A DNA stretch of 64,000 nt from Erythrobacter sp. SCN 62-14 (lineage in GTDB: Bacteria; Pseudomonadota; Alphaproteobacteria; Sphingomonadales; Sphingomonadaceae): contig MEDW01000003.1 in assembly GCA_001724215.1 (NCBI GenBank), positions 1-64,000 of the forward strand, written 5' to 3'. A model generated the notes under the pieces. It did no database searches and was not told the DNA's origin. It saw nothing but the letters and a program-made list of their open reading frames with translations. Below, one piece after another: positions 17,518 through 27,879 of the stretch. Made by a program: the position numbers and the translations under genes. Numbering within the stretch: position 1 is the stretch's first letter; the number at the start of each line of letters is the position of its first letter.

Positions 17518-19005
17518 ATGATGCGCTTTGGGGCCTGTTTGCTGCTCTTGTCGCTGGTTGCACCGGCGGCGCTGGTGCTGCCCGCAGCGCCGGGCGCAGC
17601 GCAGGACATTGCGCCAGTGGGCGAGCCGATGGATATTGCCCTGCGGCAAGGCACGCTCTTGCCTCAGCAAGTGCTGCGCTCATCATCGCTGACCTTTCCG
17701 GCAATCCTTGAAGCTTTCGAGCGTGAGGCGGCTGCCCGAGGTGATCAATTATCCGCCGATGGTGCGTTTGATCTGATGCTGCGCGGTGAAGTGTTTGATC
17801 GCATCACCGGCACTTTCGATGGCGGCTTTGCTTCGACCGAAGCGCGTCAGGCGCTGCGCCCGCTGGGGGCTGAGGTGTTCGCCTCTTATCGGGTGGCGCG
17901 TGGACGGTTTCCCACTTCTGAAAGCGGTTTCAACACCACCGAACTCGGCCAAATGCGGATCGGCGCGATGTTCTCCCTGCTGCGCGACCGGCGGATCGAC
18001 CAGCGGCGTTTTGCGATCGAGGACACGCGCCTGGCTGCCGGGCAAGCCAGCATCGACGTGCTGCTGGTGCAATTGAATGTCCAGGCCGAAGCCTTGCGGG
18101 CCTATTGGCGGTGGGTGGCAGCGGGCGAGGAAGTGCGGGTATTCGAGGAGTTGCTCGAAATCGCAGAAGCCCGTCAAGTCGGCCTCGCTCGCGGCGTGCG
18201 CGAGGGCGCGACGGCGGAAATCGCGCTCACCGAAAATGAGCAGAACCTGCTCAGGCGGCGCACGCTGCTGGAAGAGGCGCGGCGGAATTTCGAGACGGCG
18301 GCAAATTCGCTGAGCTTTTTCCTGCGCGATTCGTCAGGGCAGATGATTGTCCCGCGGCGTGCGCAGATTCCTTCACTTCAGCAAATCGCCCGGCTGCCTA
18401 CCACGGATGAATTGCTGGCCGCACCGCGCAACGAGGTGCTGGAGCGGCGCCCGGAACTGCGCACCTTGCGGCTGGCAAGCGAACGAGCGGCCAACCGCAT
18501 CGAATTGCGGCGCAATGATCTCCAGCCCTCGCTCCAAGGCCGAGCCGAAGTGCGCCAATCGTTCGGCGATGGCCCCGTCGGCATGGCCACCTTCGATTCG
18601 GCAACCGATACGCTGGTGGGCCTCACCTTCTCGGTTCCGCTGCAACGCCGCGAGGCACGCGGGCGCTTGGCACGGGCCGAGGCGGAACTGCGCGAGCTGG
18701 AACTGCGAGAGCGGCGCATTGCCGATCAGATCGAGGTTGAGATCGACAACATTCTGGCAACCCTCAACGCCGCGATCCGGGTCTCCTCGCTCGCGCAGGA
18801 CGAAGTGCGACAGGCCACCACCATGGTGCAGGCCGAGCGCACACGGTTTCGCCTGGGCGCGGGGGATTTCTTCCTTGTGAACCTGCGTGAAGAAGCCGCC
18901 GCGGATGCGCAGGTGCGTGCGATCCGCGCGGAACTTTCGGGCAGACTGGCTGCAGCCAATTACAACGCAGCCACGATCAACCTGCCCGAACTCGGCCTTG
19001 AATAA
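17518..19005 (+). CDS. TolC-family outer-membrane efflux/secretion channel
   Basis: 495 residues with an N-terminal signal peptide (cleavage near AAPGAAQ-DI). The two long repeats of the outer membrane efflux protein fold are visible as Ala/Glu/Arg/Leu-rich helices (about 170-270 and 385-480), each ending near a leucine-rich turn. It completes a tripartite export apparatus with the two preceding genes. The stop codon is embedded in a short hairpin (GGCCTT-GAAT-AAGGCC, 18994-19009), a possible weak terminator before the convergent acs gene. Confidence 0.9.
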   Translation: MMRFGACLLLLSLVAPAALVLPAAPGAAQDIAPVGEPMDIALRQGTLLPQQVLRSSSLTFPAILEAFEREAAARGDQLSADGAFDLMLRGEVFDRITGTFDGGFASTEARQALRPLGAEVFASYRVARGRFPTSESGFNTTELGQMRIGAMFSLLRDRRIDQRRFAIEDTRLAAGQASIDVLLVQLNVQAEALRAYWRWVAAGEEVRVFEELLEIAEARQVGLARGVREGATAEIALTENEQNLLRRRTLLEEARRNFETAANSLSFFLRDSSGQMIVPRRAQIPSLQQIARLPTTDELLAAPRNEVLERRPELRTLRLASERAANRIELRRNDLQPSLQGRAEVRQSFGDGPVGMATFDSATDTLVGLTFSVPLQRREARGRLARAEAELRELELRERRIADQIEVEIDNILATLNAAIRVSSLAQDEVRQATTMVQAERTRFRLGAGDFFLVNLREEAAADAQVRAIRAELSGRLAAANYNAATINLPELGLE

Positions 19006-19014
19006 GGCCCAATT

Positions 19015-20952
19015 CTAGCGGTTTTGGCGTCCTTCAATCAGGCGATCGACCAGCGAAGGATCCGCCAGGGTTGAGGTATCCCCCAAGGCGCCGAAATCAT
19101 TCTCGGCAATCTTGCGCAGGATGCGGCGCATGATCTTGCCTGAACGGGTCTTGGGCAAGCCATCGGTGAACTGCAGGCAATCGGGCGTTGCAATCGGGCC
19201 GATTTCCTTCCTTACATGGGTTTTGAGCTCAGTATGGAGCGCCTCTGTGCTCTCCTCACCCGCGTTGAGCGTGACATAACAATAGATGCCCTGTCCTTTC
19301 AGATCATGCGGATAGCCCACCACCGCGGCCTCTGCGACCTTGGGGTGGGATACCAGCGCGCTTTCAACTTCGGCTGTGCCCATGCGGTGGCCGGAGACAT
19401 TGATGACATCGTCAACACGGCCGGTGATCCAATAATATCCATCCTCATCACGCTTGCAGCCATCGCCGGTGAAATATTTGCCCGCATAGGTGCTGAAATA
19501 GGTCTGCACGAAGCGCTCGTGATCGCCGTAAACGGTGCGCGCCTGCCCGGGCCAGCTATGCGTGATGCACAGATTGCCTTCGGTGGCGCTCCCCGGTTCA
19601 TGAGCGAGCACCACACCTTCATTGTCAACAAGCTGCGGGCGAATACCAAAGAACGGGAGGCCAGCGCTGCCTGGCTTCATATCATGCGCGCCGGGCAGCG
19701 TGGTGATCATGCAGCCGCCGGTCTCGGTTTGCCACCAGGTGTCAATAATCGGGCAGCGCCCCTCGCCCACTACATCGAAATACCAGCGCCAGGCTTCGGG
19801 ATTGATCGGCTCACCCACGCTGCCCAGCAAGCGCAGCGAGGCACGGCTGCGGCTGGTCACATGATCATCGCCCTCGCGCATCAGCGCACGGATCGCGGTC
19901 GGCGCGGTGTAGAGAATGTTGACCTTGTGCTTGTCGACCACATCCCAGAACCGGCCATGATCGGGATAATTGGGCACGCCTTCGAACACCACGGCGGTCG
20001 CGCCGTTCATAAGCGGGCCGTAGACGATGTAGCTGTGCCCCGTCACCCAGCCGATATCGGCGGTGCACCAGAACACTTCGCCTGGGCAGTAATCAAAAAT
20101 GTAGTGAAAGGTCGTCGCCGTCCACACGCCATATCCGCCGGTGCTGTGGAGCACGCCCTTGGGCTTGCCAGTCGAACCCGAGGTGTAGAGGATGAACAGG
20201 GGATCTTCAGCGTCCATCACCTCGCAGGGGCAATCCACATCGCTGGCGATATCGTGGAACCAGTGATCGCGCCCCTCAGCCATGGTGACAGCGCCGCCCG
20301 TGTGGCGCACCACCAGCACGCCGTCCACCGCGATGCCGTCATGCGCCAAAGCCGCATCAACATTGGCTTTCAAAGGCACGCGCTTGCCACCGCGCAGGCC
20401 CTCGTCAGCGGTAATGACAAAGCGGCTGGCGCAATCCTCGATCCTTCCGGCAAGCGCTTCGGGAGAAAAGCCGCCGAACACCACCGAGTGCGCCGCACCC
20501 AGCCGGGCGCAGGCGAGCATTGCGGTGACGCCTTCGATAATCATCGGCATATAGAGCGTTACGCGGTCGCCGCGCTTTACACCGAGTGCCTTCAGCGCAT
20601 TGGCCATAAGGATGACTTCGCGGTGAAGTTCACCATAGGTGAGACTGCGAGAAGGGGTGGCGGGATCATCGGGCTCAAAAATCAGCGCCGTGCGATCCGC
20701 CGCCTCGGCCAAGTGACGATCCACGGCGTTATAGCACAGGTTCAGCTGGCCATCAGCAAACCATTCTATGCCAACCGGATCATAGGACCACGATCCGCCC
20801 TTGGTCGGCGCGCGCATCCAGTCAAGCCGCTTCGCCTGTTCGAGCCAGAATCCGTCCGGGTCTTCAACCGAGCGCTGATACATCCGCGCGTAATCTTCGG
20901 GCAGGCAATGGCTGGCGCGGTCTGCCTGCGGGCGTTGGACAGCGTGGATCAT
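19015..20952 (-). CDS. acsA: Acetyl-coenzyme A synthetase
   Basis: 645 residues, the usual length. It activates acetate to acetyl-CoA through acetyl-AMP. Motifs: the P-loop-like [11 protein letters not shown] near residue 260, the adenine-binding [10 protein letters not shown], the hinge region [17 protein letters not shown] and the C-terminal catalytic lysine in [12 protein letters not shown], the residue that acetylation silences in other bacteria. The chosen ATG (20952) is preceded by AAGGGAGA; the longer frame to 21018 lacks one. It is convergent with the TolC-type gene. Confidence 0.96.
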   Translation of the reverse strand: MIHAVQRPQADRASHCLPEDYARMYQRSVEDPDGFWLEQAKRLDWMRAPTKGGSWSYDPVGIEWFADGQLNLCYNAVDRHLAEAADRTALIFEPDDPATPSRSLTYGELHREVILMANALKALGVKRGDRVTLYMPMIIEGVTAMLACARLGAAHSVVFGGFSPEALAGRIEDCASRFVITADEGLRGGKRVPLKANVDAALAHDGIAVDGVLVVRHTGGAVTMAEGRDHWFHDIASDVDCPCEVMDAEDPLFILYTSGSTGKPKGVLHSTGGYGVWTATTFHYIFDYCPGEVFWCTADIGWVTGHSYIVYGPLMNGATAVVFEGVPNYPDHGRFWDVVDKHKVNILYTAPTAIRALMREGDDHVTSRSRASLRLLGSVGEPINPEAWRWYFDVVGEGRCPIIDTWWQTETGGCMITTLPGAHDMKPGSAGLPFFGIRPQLVDNEGVVLAHEPGSATEGNLCITHSWPGQARTVYGDHERFVQTYFSTYAGKYFTGDGCKRDEDGYYWITGRVDDVINVSGHRMGTAEVESALVSHPKVAEAAVVGYPHDLKGQGIYCYVTLNAGEESTEALHTELKTHVRKEIGPIATPDCLQFTDGLPKTRSGKIMRRILRKIAENDFGALGDTSTLADPSLVDRLIEGRQNR

Positions 20953-21084
20953 GGCGTTGAGTCTCCCTTCTCTTGGCCGGGCTATAGCGCAGGCTACACC
21001 GACCAGGTGCTTAGACAAAGGTCTTATGCTAACGCGTCCCCGCCGGGATCATATGCGCATCACTGTCGAGCGCAGCACAAACAG

Positions 21085-21119
21085 AAGGGGCGCAGCAGGC
21101 CAACACCTGCCGCGCCCCT
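21085..21119 (-). terminator. Hairpin terminator downstream of ompW
   Basis: Inverted arms AGGGGCGCAGCAGG / CCTGCCGCGCCCCT pair with one mismatch around a short CCAACA loop. On the minus strand it follows the ompW stop by about 28 bases and is trailed by TTCTGTTTG, a modest T-rich run. It also separates ompW from acsA. Confidence 0.65.
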
Positions 21120-21146
21120 GCAGCTTTCTTGGGCTCTCGTAGCCGG

Positions 21147-21821
21147 TTAGAACCGGTAGGACACCCCGGCGCTGAGCACCCATGGGTCCAGCCGGTGATC
21201 GGTTTCGAGTGCCAGGGTGTTGCCTGCGAAAAATTGCGCGGTTGTGCCAATGAAATAGCGCTTGGCATCCAGCGAGAGGCCAAGTCCGCTGTCACCCAGT
21301 GCAATATCCACGCCCGCCTGCAGCGCAACGCCAAACTCGTTCGACAGGTTTGTGCGAGTAACGCCAATCGCCTGCGCGGTGCTGCCCGGCTTATCCGTCA
21401 ACCATATGAACAACGCAGGGCCTGCGCCGACATAGGGCTTGATGTCCTTGGCAAGGTCAAAATGATACTTGGCCGTCAGCGTGGCAGGCAAAAGCCGCGC
21501 CTCACGCACCAATTGTGCGCCCTGTGGCAGACCAGCAGTTGCCTTGACCTGATGCTGGGTGACCCCGGCAATCGTTTCGATCGAGACATTGTTGGTCACG
21601 AAATATTCGATGGCAGCCGTCGGCACGAAGTTGTCGGTTGCGTTCGTCTGGGTGTCGGCCGGCACGCCAACCAAATCAACGTTTACGCGCTTGATCTTGC
21701 CATCGGGCAAAACCGCGCTGCCCATGACCTTGACCTGGACGTCTCCGGCACGGTCCTGAGCCATCGCGGGACTGGCCGCCACGGCCAGCGCCGCACAGCC
21801 CAAAGTGATCAATTTATGCAT
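21147..21821 (-). CDS. ompW: OmpW-family outer-membrane beta-barrel protein
   Basis: 224 residues with a signal peptide (cleavage near SPAMA-QD) and a C-terminal Phe (SAGVSYRF), the sorting mark of outer-membrane barrels. The order of blocks (N-terminal VKVMGSAVLPDG, PTAAIEYFVTNNVSIE, TAKYHFDLAKDIKPYVGAG) is that of OmpW, an eight-strand barrel thought to pass small hydrophobic molecules. In enterobacteria ompW responds to FNR; here a perfect FNR box lies 98 bases before the ATG, with spacing suited to activation. Confidence 0.93.
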   Translation of the reverse strand: MHKLITLGCAALAVAASPAMAQDRAGDVQVKVMGSAVLPDGKIKRVNVDLVGVPADTQTNATDNFVPTAAIEYFVTNNVSIETIAGVTQHQVKATAGLPQGAQLVREARLLPATLTAKYHFDLAKDIKPYVGAGPALFIWLTDKPGSTAQAIGVTRTNLSNEFGVALQAGVDIALGDSGLGLSLDAKRYFIGTTAQFFAGNTLALETDHRLDPWVLSAGVSYRF

Positions 21822-21918
21822 AATTCCTTCCCGTCCAGACAGCAGTGGTCGCGAACTGCAACCCAGGGTGTTTGCTGCCTATGGCGCCGCCGATAGCTTG
21901 ATGAGATGGCGATGCTCA

Positions 21919-21932
21919 TTGATCCCGATCAA
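21919..21932. promoter_or_regulatory. FNR/FixK box (TTGATCCCGATCAA) between ompW and the Crp/Fnr gene
   Basis: A perfect TTGAT-N4-ATCAA palindrome in the divergent region. If centred at -41.5 it would place an ompW transcript start near 21884, giving a leader of about 60 bases. For the regulator gene it lies only 38 bases before the ATG, close enough to act as an autoregulatory site. Confidence 0.85.
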
Positions 21933-21970
21933 AGACGCAGCCGACATAATGCTCCATCTGAGCACCCATC

Positions 21971-22714
21971 ATGGCAAAGCGTCTGTCCCCAACTGCCGAT
22001 AATGGCATAGCCAAATTCCGGGCATCCTTGCCCGACGATCTGGCACACAGCGCGATCGCCGATGAACTGTGCGCAATCAGCCAGCACAAGCGTCTGATGA
22101 AAAGCGAAGCGCTCGTTTGCGATCCCCAAACTGATCGGCTCGTCTACATCGCGGCGGGAGCGGCCAAGCTGGTCGCACAGCCATCAGCAGGCAGCGAGAG
22201 CAATGCGATGCAAGTGCTGGCTTTCCATTTCCCGGGCGACATGATCTCAGTGCTGCGCGAGCGCGACAGCGATTTTCGCCTGATTGCGCTGGACCCGTGC
22301 GAGCTGTTGGTGTTTTCAACTGACAGATTTCTCGACATTGCCCAAGGCGAGCCAGCGATCCTGCGATGGGTGCTTACTCGCAGTCTGCAAGCGCTCCATC
22401 GCAGCCGCACTCGCATGATGCAGATGGGGCACAAATCGGCACGGCAAAGAGTGGCAGATTTCCTGATCTCGATGGCTGAGCACGGCGGCGGGCTGGCGGG
22501 CAAATCCTGTCGGCTGATCCTGCCGATGAGCCGGCGCGACATTGGTGACAGTCTGGGCCTCACGATCGAGACAGTCAGCCGCCAGTTTACCGAACTGCGC
22601 GAGGCTGGCCTGATCAAGACACAAGGCCGTTCTTTGGTCCAATTGCTGGATATGCCCGCTCTGGCCCAAGCTGCGGGCCAACACCGGTGTGCAGGAACCG
22701 TCCAGCACATTTGA
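21971..22714 (+). CDS. Crp/Fnr-family transcription regulator, FixK/FnrL-like, lacking the N-terminal Fe-S cysteines
   Basis: 247 residues: a cyclic-nucleotide-binding-like sensor fold (about 35-150), a dimer helix and a winged helix-turn-helix at about 185-220. The recognition helix has ETVSRQF, the E-SR pattern that reads TTGAT-N4-ATCAA. The N-terminal Cys-x2-Cys-x(n)-Cys group that holds the [4Fe-4S] cluster in FNR/FnrL is missing (nearest Cys at 34 and 50), though a Cys equivalent to the fourth ligand is kept in DPCELLVF. It is flanked by two perfect boxes, one eight bases beyond its stop in front of ccoN, so it very probably controls the cbb3 oxidase. How it senses oxygen is unclear; a FixK-like, cluster-free mode is one option. 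Confidence 0.88.
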   Translation: MAKRLSPTADNGIAKFRASLPDDLAHSAIADELCAISQHKRLMKSEALVCDPQTDRLVYIAAGAAKLVAQPSAGSESNAMQVLAFHFPGDMISVLRERDSDFRLIALDPCELLVFSTDRFLDIAQGEPAILRWVLTRSLQALHRSRTRMMQMGHKSARQRVADFLISMAEHGGGLAGKSCRLILPMSRRDIGDSLGLTIETVSRQFTELREAGLIKTQGRSLVQLLDMPALAQAAGQHRCAGTVQHI

Positions 22715-22721
22715 CACAAAC

Positions 22722-22735
22722 TTGATTTAGATCAA
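22722..22735. promoter_or_regulatory. FNR/FixK box (TTGATTTAGATCAA) upstream of ccoN
   Basis: A perfect palindrome 55 bases before the ccoN ATG. A class II position (-41.5) predicts a start site near 22770, immediately before the ribosome site AAAGGGGA, so the cco operon is expected to be induced when oxygen falls. Confidence 0.9.
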
Positions 22736-22790
22736 TTCTAGCCACTCGGGGGCTCGTTAGTTGCGAGCTGACGAAAGGGGACTTTTCATC

Positions 22791-24458
22791 ATGGAATCAG
22801 TGGTACGGCGGCTTGGAATGTGGGGCGCAGTCCTCCTTCTGGCCATCATCGCGCTTGCTTTGGCGCAGGATACGGCCTTTGCCGTGCACATGGGCCTGAT
22901 CGCCTTTGTGGCGGCGCTTCTGGCAGTGCTGACAATGGTGCGGTTTGATCCGCTCGCACGCGCGCAAAGCATCTTCAAGATGCCGCCGGGGCCAAGCCGC
23001 TATGATGATGACGTGATCCGCTGGGGCGTGATTGCGACCATGTTCTGGGGGCTTGCAGGCCTACTCGTCGGCGTGATTATCGCCACCCAGCTCGTGTTCC
23101 CGCAATTGAATTTCGAACCCTGGTTCAATTTTGGCCGGGTGCGCCCGCTGCACACCAGCGCGGTGATTTTTGCGTTCGGCGGCAATGCCCTGATCGCAAC
23201 CAGTTTCTATGTGGTGCAGCGCACCTGCCGCACGACGCTGGCTTTCCCCGGCATGGCGCGGTTTGTGTTCTGGGGCTATCAGCTGTTCATCGTGCTCGCC
23301 GCCACCGGCTACCTGATGGGCGTCACCCAATCCAAGGAATATGCCGAGCCCGAATGGTATGTCGATCTGTGGCTTACCATCGTGTGGCTGGCCTATCTGG
23401 CGGTGTTCGTCGGCACGATTTTGCGCCGCCATGAACCGCATATCTATGTGGCCAACTGGTTCTTCCTCGCTTTCATCATCACTGTCGCCATGCTCCATGT
23501 GGTGAACAACCTTGCCATTCCGGTGAGCATTTTCGGATCGCGCAGCTACAGCGCCTTTGCCGGCGTTCAGGATGCGATGACCCAGTGGTGGTATGGCCAC
23601 AACGCGGTGGGTTTCTTCCTTACCGCAGGCTTCCTCGCGATGATGTATTACTTCGTGCCGAAGCAAGCGGGCCGCCCAGTCTATTCCTATCGCCTGTCGA
23701 TCATCCACTTCTGGTCGCTGATCTTCCTCTATATCTGGGCCGGGCCCCACCACCTCCATTACACCGCCCTGCCCGACTGGGCGCAGACGCTGGGCATGGT
23801 GTTTTCGATCATGCTGTGGATGCCTTCGTGGGGCGGGATGATCAACGGGCTGATGACCTTGAACGGCGCATGGGACAAGATCCGCACCGATCCGATTATC
23901 CGCATGATGGTGCTGGCGCTCGCCTTCTACGGGATGAGCACGTTTGAAGGCCCCGTCCTGTCGATCAAGGCAGTGAACTCGCTGTCGCACTACACCGACT
24001 GGACCATCGGCCACGTCCATTCCGGCGCGCTGGGCTGGAACGGCATGATCACCTTTGCCTGCCTCTACTTCCTGATCCCGCGCCTGTGGCAGCGTGAACG
24101 GATGTACTCGCTTCGTATGATCAACTGGCACTTCTGGCTCGCGACCGCTGGCATTGTTTTCTACGCCGCCAGCATGTGGGTCGCCGGGATCACGCAGGGC
24201 CTGATGTGGCGCGAATATGGCTCGGACGGATACCTCGTGAACAGCTTCATCGACACGGTGGTGGCGCTGGAAAAGATGTATGCGCTGCGTGCCTTTGGCG
24301 GGCTGCTCTACCTCTCGGGCGCGGTCATCATGTCCTACAATATGTGGATGACGATTGCCGGCAAGCTGCGCGACGAAGCGCCGCTGGGCGACACGCCGCA
24401 CGATGAGGCTGCCGACCGCCCGATTGTCGCACAGCCCCAAGCTCAACCCGCCGAATAA
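22791..24458 (+). CDS. ccoN: cbb3-type cytochrome c oxidase subunit I
   Basis: 555 residues, about twelve to thirteen helices. This is the catalytic subunit, carrying haem b and the haem b3-CuB centre that reduces O2 to water at very low oxygen. The conserved histidines appear in [30 protein letters not shown], the [16 protein letters not shown] loop (CuB ligands) and the [13 protein letters not shown] helix. The ATG at 22791 follows AAAGGGGAC; an upstream ATG at 22761 adds ten residues but lacks an RBS. First gene of the ccoNOQP-GHIS set. Confidence 0.97.
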   Translation: MESVVRRLGMWGAVLLLAIIALALAQDTAFAVHMGLIAFVAALLAVLTMVRFDPLARAQSIFKMPPGPSRYDDDVIRWGVIATMFWGLAGLLVGVIIATQLVFPQLNFEPWFNFGRVRPLHTSAVIFAFGGNALIATSFYVVQRTCRTTLAFPGMARFVFWGYQLFIVLAATGYLMGVTQSKEYAEPEWYVDLWLTIVWLAYLAVFVGTILRRHEPHIYVANWFFLAFIITVAMLHVVNNLAIPVSIFGSRSYSAFAGVQDAMTQWWYGHNAVGFFLTAGFLAMMYYFVPKQAGRPVYSYRLSIIHFWSLIFLYIWAGPHHLHYTALPDWAQTLGMVFSIMLWMPSWGGMINGLMTLNGAWDKIRTDPIIRMMVLALAFYGMSTFEGPVLSIKAVNSLSHYTDWTIGHVHSGALGWNGMITFACLYFLIPRLWQRERMYSLRMINWHFWLATAGIVFYAASMWVAGITQGLMWREYGSDGYLVNSFIDTVVALEKMYALRAFGGLLYLSGAVIMSYNMWMTIAGKLRDEAPLGDTPHDEAADRPIVAQPQAQPAE

Positions 24459-24482
24459 GCGCAGCAAGGAAGGAACTTACCC

Positions 24483-25250
24483 ATGAGCAATGCTGCACCC
24501 CCAAGCGACGTTTTTGATGGCCATAAAAAGCTTGAGAAGAACGTCACCCTGCTCGCCGCTGCCACTTTGGTGACAGTAGCCATCGGCGGGATTGTCGAAA
24601 TCGCGCCGCTGTTCTGGCTCGATAACACCATCGAGAAGGTGGAAGGGATGCGTCCCTATACCCCGCTCGAACAGGCGGGCCGCGATATCTACATCCGCGA
24701 AGGCTGCTACACCTGTCACAGCCAGATGATCCGCCCCTTCAGGGACGAGGTTGAACGCTATGGCCATTACAGCCTCGCCGCGGAATCTATGTATGATCAC
24801 CCCTTCCAGTGGGGATCAAAACGCACCGGGCCGGACTTGGCGCGCGTGGGCGGGCGCTATTCGGATGAATGGCACGTCCAGCACCTGAAAGCGCCGCGCT
24901 CGGTCGTGCCGGAAAGCATTATGCCCAGCTACGCTTTCCTTGCCGAAACGCCGCTCAAAGTGCCGAACCCTTCGGCCACGCTCACCGCGCTGAGGCGGGT
25001 CGGCGTGCCCTACAGCGATGTCGATATCGAGATGGCCGAGAAAGATCTGATGGCGCAGGCCAATCCCGATCTTGATCCGGGCGATCTCGTGGAGCGCTAT
25101 CCCAAGGCGCAGATCCGCGATTACGATGGCAACCCGCGCCGCGTCACCGAAATGGATGCGCTGGTCGCCTATCTCCAGATGCTTGGCACGCTGGTCGATG
25201 TGAACAGCGCGGCAGCGCAGGAACAACTCGCCAAGGAGAAGGGCCGGTGA
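24483..25250 (+). CDS. ccoO: cbb3-type cytochrome c oxidase monohaem subunit II
   Basis: 255 residues with one N-terminal membrane anchor (about 20-42) and a periplasmic monohaem domain: CYTCH at about residue 76 within [15 protein letters not shown], the block that defines CcoO. It passes electrons from CcoP to CcoN. A good RBS (AAGGAA) precedes ATG 24483. Its stop overlaps the ccoQ GTG start (GTGA). Confidence 0.97.
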   Translation: MSNAAPPSDVFDGHKKLEKNVTLLAAATLVTVAIGGIVEIAPLFWLDNTIEKVEGMRPYTPLEQAGRDIYIREGCYTCHSQMIRPFRDEVERYGHYSLAAESMYDHPFQWGSKRTGPDLARVGGRYSDEWHVQHLKAPRSVVPESIMPSYAFLAETPLKVPNPSATLTALRRVGVPYSDVDIEMAEKDLMAQANPDLDPGDLVERYPKAQIRDYDGNPRRVTEMDALVAYLQMLGTLVDVNSAAAQEQLAKEKGR

Positions 25251-25411
25251 GCTTTTATGAAACCCTGCGCCATTTTGCCGACTCTTATTGGCTGGCGCTG
25301 ATCTTCGGCCTCTATCTGACGCTCTGCCTGTGGCATTTCCGCCCAGGCGCCAAGCGCCATGTCGAGACCGCCAAGCACTCGATTTTCAAGGATGACGACG
25401 ATGGCGAATAA
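25247..25411 (+). CDS. ccoQ: cbb3 oxidase small subunit CcoQ
   Basis: 54 residues from a GTG overlapping the ccoO stop. One membrane helix ([19 protein letters not shown]) is followed by a short polar tail ending KDDDDGE. CcoQ stabilises the oxidase complex. The size, the single helix and the place between ccoO and ccoP settle the identity. The ccoP start lies inside its last four codons. Confidence 0.9.
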   Translation: MSFYETLRHFADSYWLALIFGLYLTLCLWHFRPGAKRHVETAKHSIFKDDDDGE

Positions 25412-26336
25412 GCGGATCGACGAGCCGACCGGCACCGAGACCGTCGGCCATGAATGGGATGGCATCGAGGAACTGAACACCCCGCTGCCGCGCTGGTGGC
25501 TGTGGACCTTCTATGCGACGATTGCGGTGGCGGCTGTCATTGTGGTGCTATACCCGGCGATCCCGATGCTGGAACGCGCGACCAAGGGAACACTGGGATG
25601 GACGAGCCGCGGGCAACTTGCCGCAGATATGAGCGCAGCTGACATGGCGCGCCAAAGCATCCGTGAGCAGATTGCGGTCACCGATATTGAACAATTGCCG
25701 CGCTCGCCGGAATTGTGGCAGGCTGCAATCAATGGCGGGGCGGCCGCGTTCCGGGTGAATTGTGTGCAATGCCATGGCGCAGGGGCTGCCGGTTCCGAAG
25801 GCTTCCCCAATCTCAACAATGATGATTGGCTGTGGGGCGGCACGCTTACCGATATCAAGCAGACCATCACCCATGGCATCCGCTGGGAAGCCGATGACAA
25901 CACCCGCATCAGCTTTATGCCGGCCTTTGGCGATATTTTCAGCAAGGCAGAGCTTGATGCAGTGACCGCCCATGTCCTTTCCTTGAGCGGGCAAGGCAAA
26001 GGCAGCGCCAAGGGCGCGAATATTTTCGCTGAAAACTGCGCCGCCTGCCATGGGCCAACCGGCGCAGGCGATCAGACCCAAGGCGCCCCGGCGCTGAACG
26101 ATGCAATCTGGCTCTTTGGCGGAAGCCCTGCTCAAGTTCGCAGCCAGATTGCCAACCCGCGCCACGGCGTGATGCCATCATGGGGTGACAGGCTTGATCC
26201 CGTCACCATCAAGATGCTGGCGGCCTATGTGCACTCGCGCGGCGGCGGCTTGACGCCTGAAGGCGATCCCGAAGCTGCCGCAGAGGAAATGCAGCAAGCC
26301 AGCAAGGCTCCTGCCAAGGCTGCCAATGATGGCTGA
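25401..26336 (+). CDS. ccoP: cbb3-type cytochrome c oxidase dihaem subunit III
   Basis: 311 residues. The N-terminal block HEWDGIEELNTPLPRWWLWTFY is diagnostic for CcoP and leads into the membrane anchor. Two periplasmic haem c motifs, CVQCH at about 130 and CAACH at about 225, are each followed by a Met-containing loop (ISFMPAFG, HGVMPSWG). It accepts electrons from soluble or tethered cytochromes c. ATG 25401 is chosen to give MANKRIDEP; ATGs at 25392 and 25359 are upstream in frame. Confidence 0.97.
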   Translation: MANKRIDEPTGTETVGHEWDGIEELNTPLPRWWLWTFYATIAVAAVIVVLYPAIPMLERATKGTLGWTSRGQLAADMSAADMARQSIREQIAVTDIEQLPRSPELWQAAINGGAAAFRVNCVQCHGAGAAGSEGFPNLNNDDWLWGGTLTDIKQTITHGIRWEADDNTRISFMPAFGDIFSKAELDAVTAHVLSLSGQGKGSAKGANIFAENCAACHGPTGAGDQTQGAPALNDAIWLFGGSPAQVRSQIANPRHGVMPSWGDRLDPVTIKMLAAYVHSRGGGLTPEGDPEAAAEEMQQASKAPAKAANDG

Positions 26337-27879
26337 CACGGGGCATCCCGATCAGACAAATAAGTCCCGCGATTGGGCAGGGGCGCTGGGTGAAAACCCT
26401 GCGCCCCAACCGGCGTCTGCGCCTGCGGGCGGCCCTCCTCCCCCACCCCAGCGCCCGGTCAAGCTTTATGAAGCGCGCAAGGCGGTGCACAATAAACGCA
26501 TTGATGGCCCGTTCCGGCGCTTCAAATGGCTGGTGATGCTGGTCACTTTGGGGATTTACTATGTGACCCCTTGGCTTCGCTGGGATCGCGGGCCGTTCGC
26601 GCCCGATCAGGCAGTGCTGATCGATCTTGAACATCGCCGCTTTTATATGTTCGATATCGAGATCTGGCCGCACGAATTCTATTTCGTGGCTGGCTGGCTG
26701 ATCATGGCGGGGATTGGCCTGTTTCTGGTGACCAGCGCGGTGGGCCGCGCGTGGTGCGGCTATGCCTGTCCGCAAACCGTGTGGACCGATCTGTTCCAGC
26801 ACGTTGATCGCTTTATCGACGGGGATCGCAACGCAAGAATGCGTCTTGATAAAGCCCCGTGGACAGCATCCAAGATCGCGCGGCGCGGGATCAAGTGGAC
26901 GATCTATCTTGCGATCAGCATGGCAACCGGCGGCGCGTGGATCCTCTATTTCGCCGATGCGCCCACGCTGTTTCGCGAATTCTTCACCGGCGAGGCTGCG
27001 TTTGTTGCCTATGCAACCGTGGGCATTCTCACCTTCACCACCTTCTGGCTCGGCGGTTTCATGCGCGAACAGGTGTGCATCTACATGTGCCCCTGGCCCC
27101 GCATTCAGGCGGCGATGCTCGATGAAAATTCGCTGATCGTGACTTACAAGGACTGGCGGGGCGAACCGCGCGGCAGTGTCAAGAAAGCGGAAAAAGCCCC
27201 CGACAAATTCGGGGACTGCGTGGATTGCAATATGTGCGTGGCGGTCTGCCCCACTGGCATCGACATCCGCGAAGGTCAACAGATTGGCTGCATCACCTGC
27301 GGGCTGTGCATTGATGCCTGCGACAAGGTGATGAAAGATGTCGGCCGCCCGCGCGGGCTGATCGATTACGCAACGCTCAACCAATGCGAAGCCGAAGCCG
27401 CAGGGGCCCCTGCCCAGCCTGCGTGGAAAGCTCTGCTCAGGGTGCGCACGTTCCTTTATCTCGGCGTGTGGAGCGCGATTGGCGCTGCGCTGCTGTTCGC
27501 GCTTGGCACGCGCACGCACACCGAGCTCACCGTGTCGCCCGATCGCAATCCGCCTTTCATGCTGATGAAGGATGGCGCGGTGCGCAACGCCTACACGCTT
27601 CGCCTCAGGAATATGCAGGCGCGCCCGCGCGATATGGAAGTGGCGCTGGTCGGCCTTCCCGAAGGCGCGCTGATGTGGACCGATGCGGTCAATATGGACG
27701 CCGCAGCCCCGCAACAGGTAATCTCGGTCCCTGCCAACGAAACCCGCATCATCCGCGCCTATGTGACAATCCCGGCAGGCACATACGCGGACAGCTTCAC
27801 CTTCCGCCTCACCTCATTGGCAGAGGACGGAGAGGTGGATCTTGCCCCTGCCAATTTCGCCCACCCTAAGGATCAATAA
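26326..27879 (+). CDS. ccoG: cbb3 oxidase assembly cupric reductase CcoG (RdxA/FixG)
   Basis: 517 residues. Membrane helices at about 70-90, 115-140, 190-210 and 385-405, with a CGYACPQTVWTDLF motif, surround a two-cluster ferredoxin domain: CVDCNMCVAVCPTG and CITCGLCIDACDK (about residues 300-335). CcoG reduces Cu(II) for delivery to the CuB site. A Pro-rich N-terminal stretch (about 28-44) is an extra typical of sphingomonads. The start overlaps the ccoP stop. Confidence 0.95.
   Translation: MMADTGHPDQTNKSRDWAGALGENPAPQPASAPAGGPPPPPQRPVKLYEARKAVHNKRIDGPFRRFKWLVMLVTLGIYYVTPWLRWDRGPFAPDQAVLIDLEHRRFYMFDIEIWPHEFYFVAGWLIMAGIGLFLVTSAVGRAWCGYACPQTVWTDLFQHVDRFIDGDRNARMRLDKAPWTASKIARRGIKWTIYLAISMATGGAWILYFADAPTLFREFFTGEAAFVAYATVGILTFTTFWLGGFMREQVCIYMCPWPRIQAAMLDENSLIVTYKDWRGEPRGSVKKAEKAPDKFGDCVDCNMCVAVCPTGIDIREGQQIGCITCGLCIDACDKVMKDVGRPRGLIDYATLNQCEAEAAGAPAQPAWKALLRVRTFLYLGVWSAIGAALLFALGTRTHTELTVSPDRNPPFMLMKDGAVRNAYTLRLRNMQARPRDMEVALVGLPEGALMWTDAVNMDAAAPQQVISVPANETRIIRAYVTIPAGTYADSFTFRLTSLAEDGEVDLAPANFAHPKDQ

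Noticed and set aside
19216-21150. 644-residue plus-strand frame opposite acsA
   Set aside because: Shadow of the acetyl-CoA synthetase gene; no recognisable motif.
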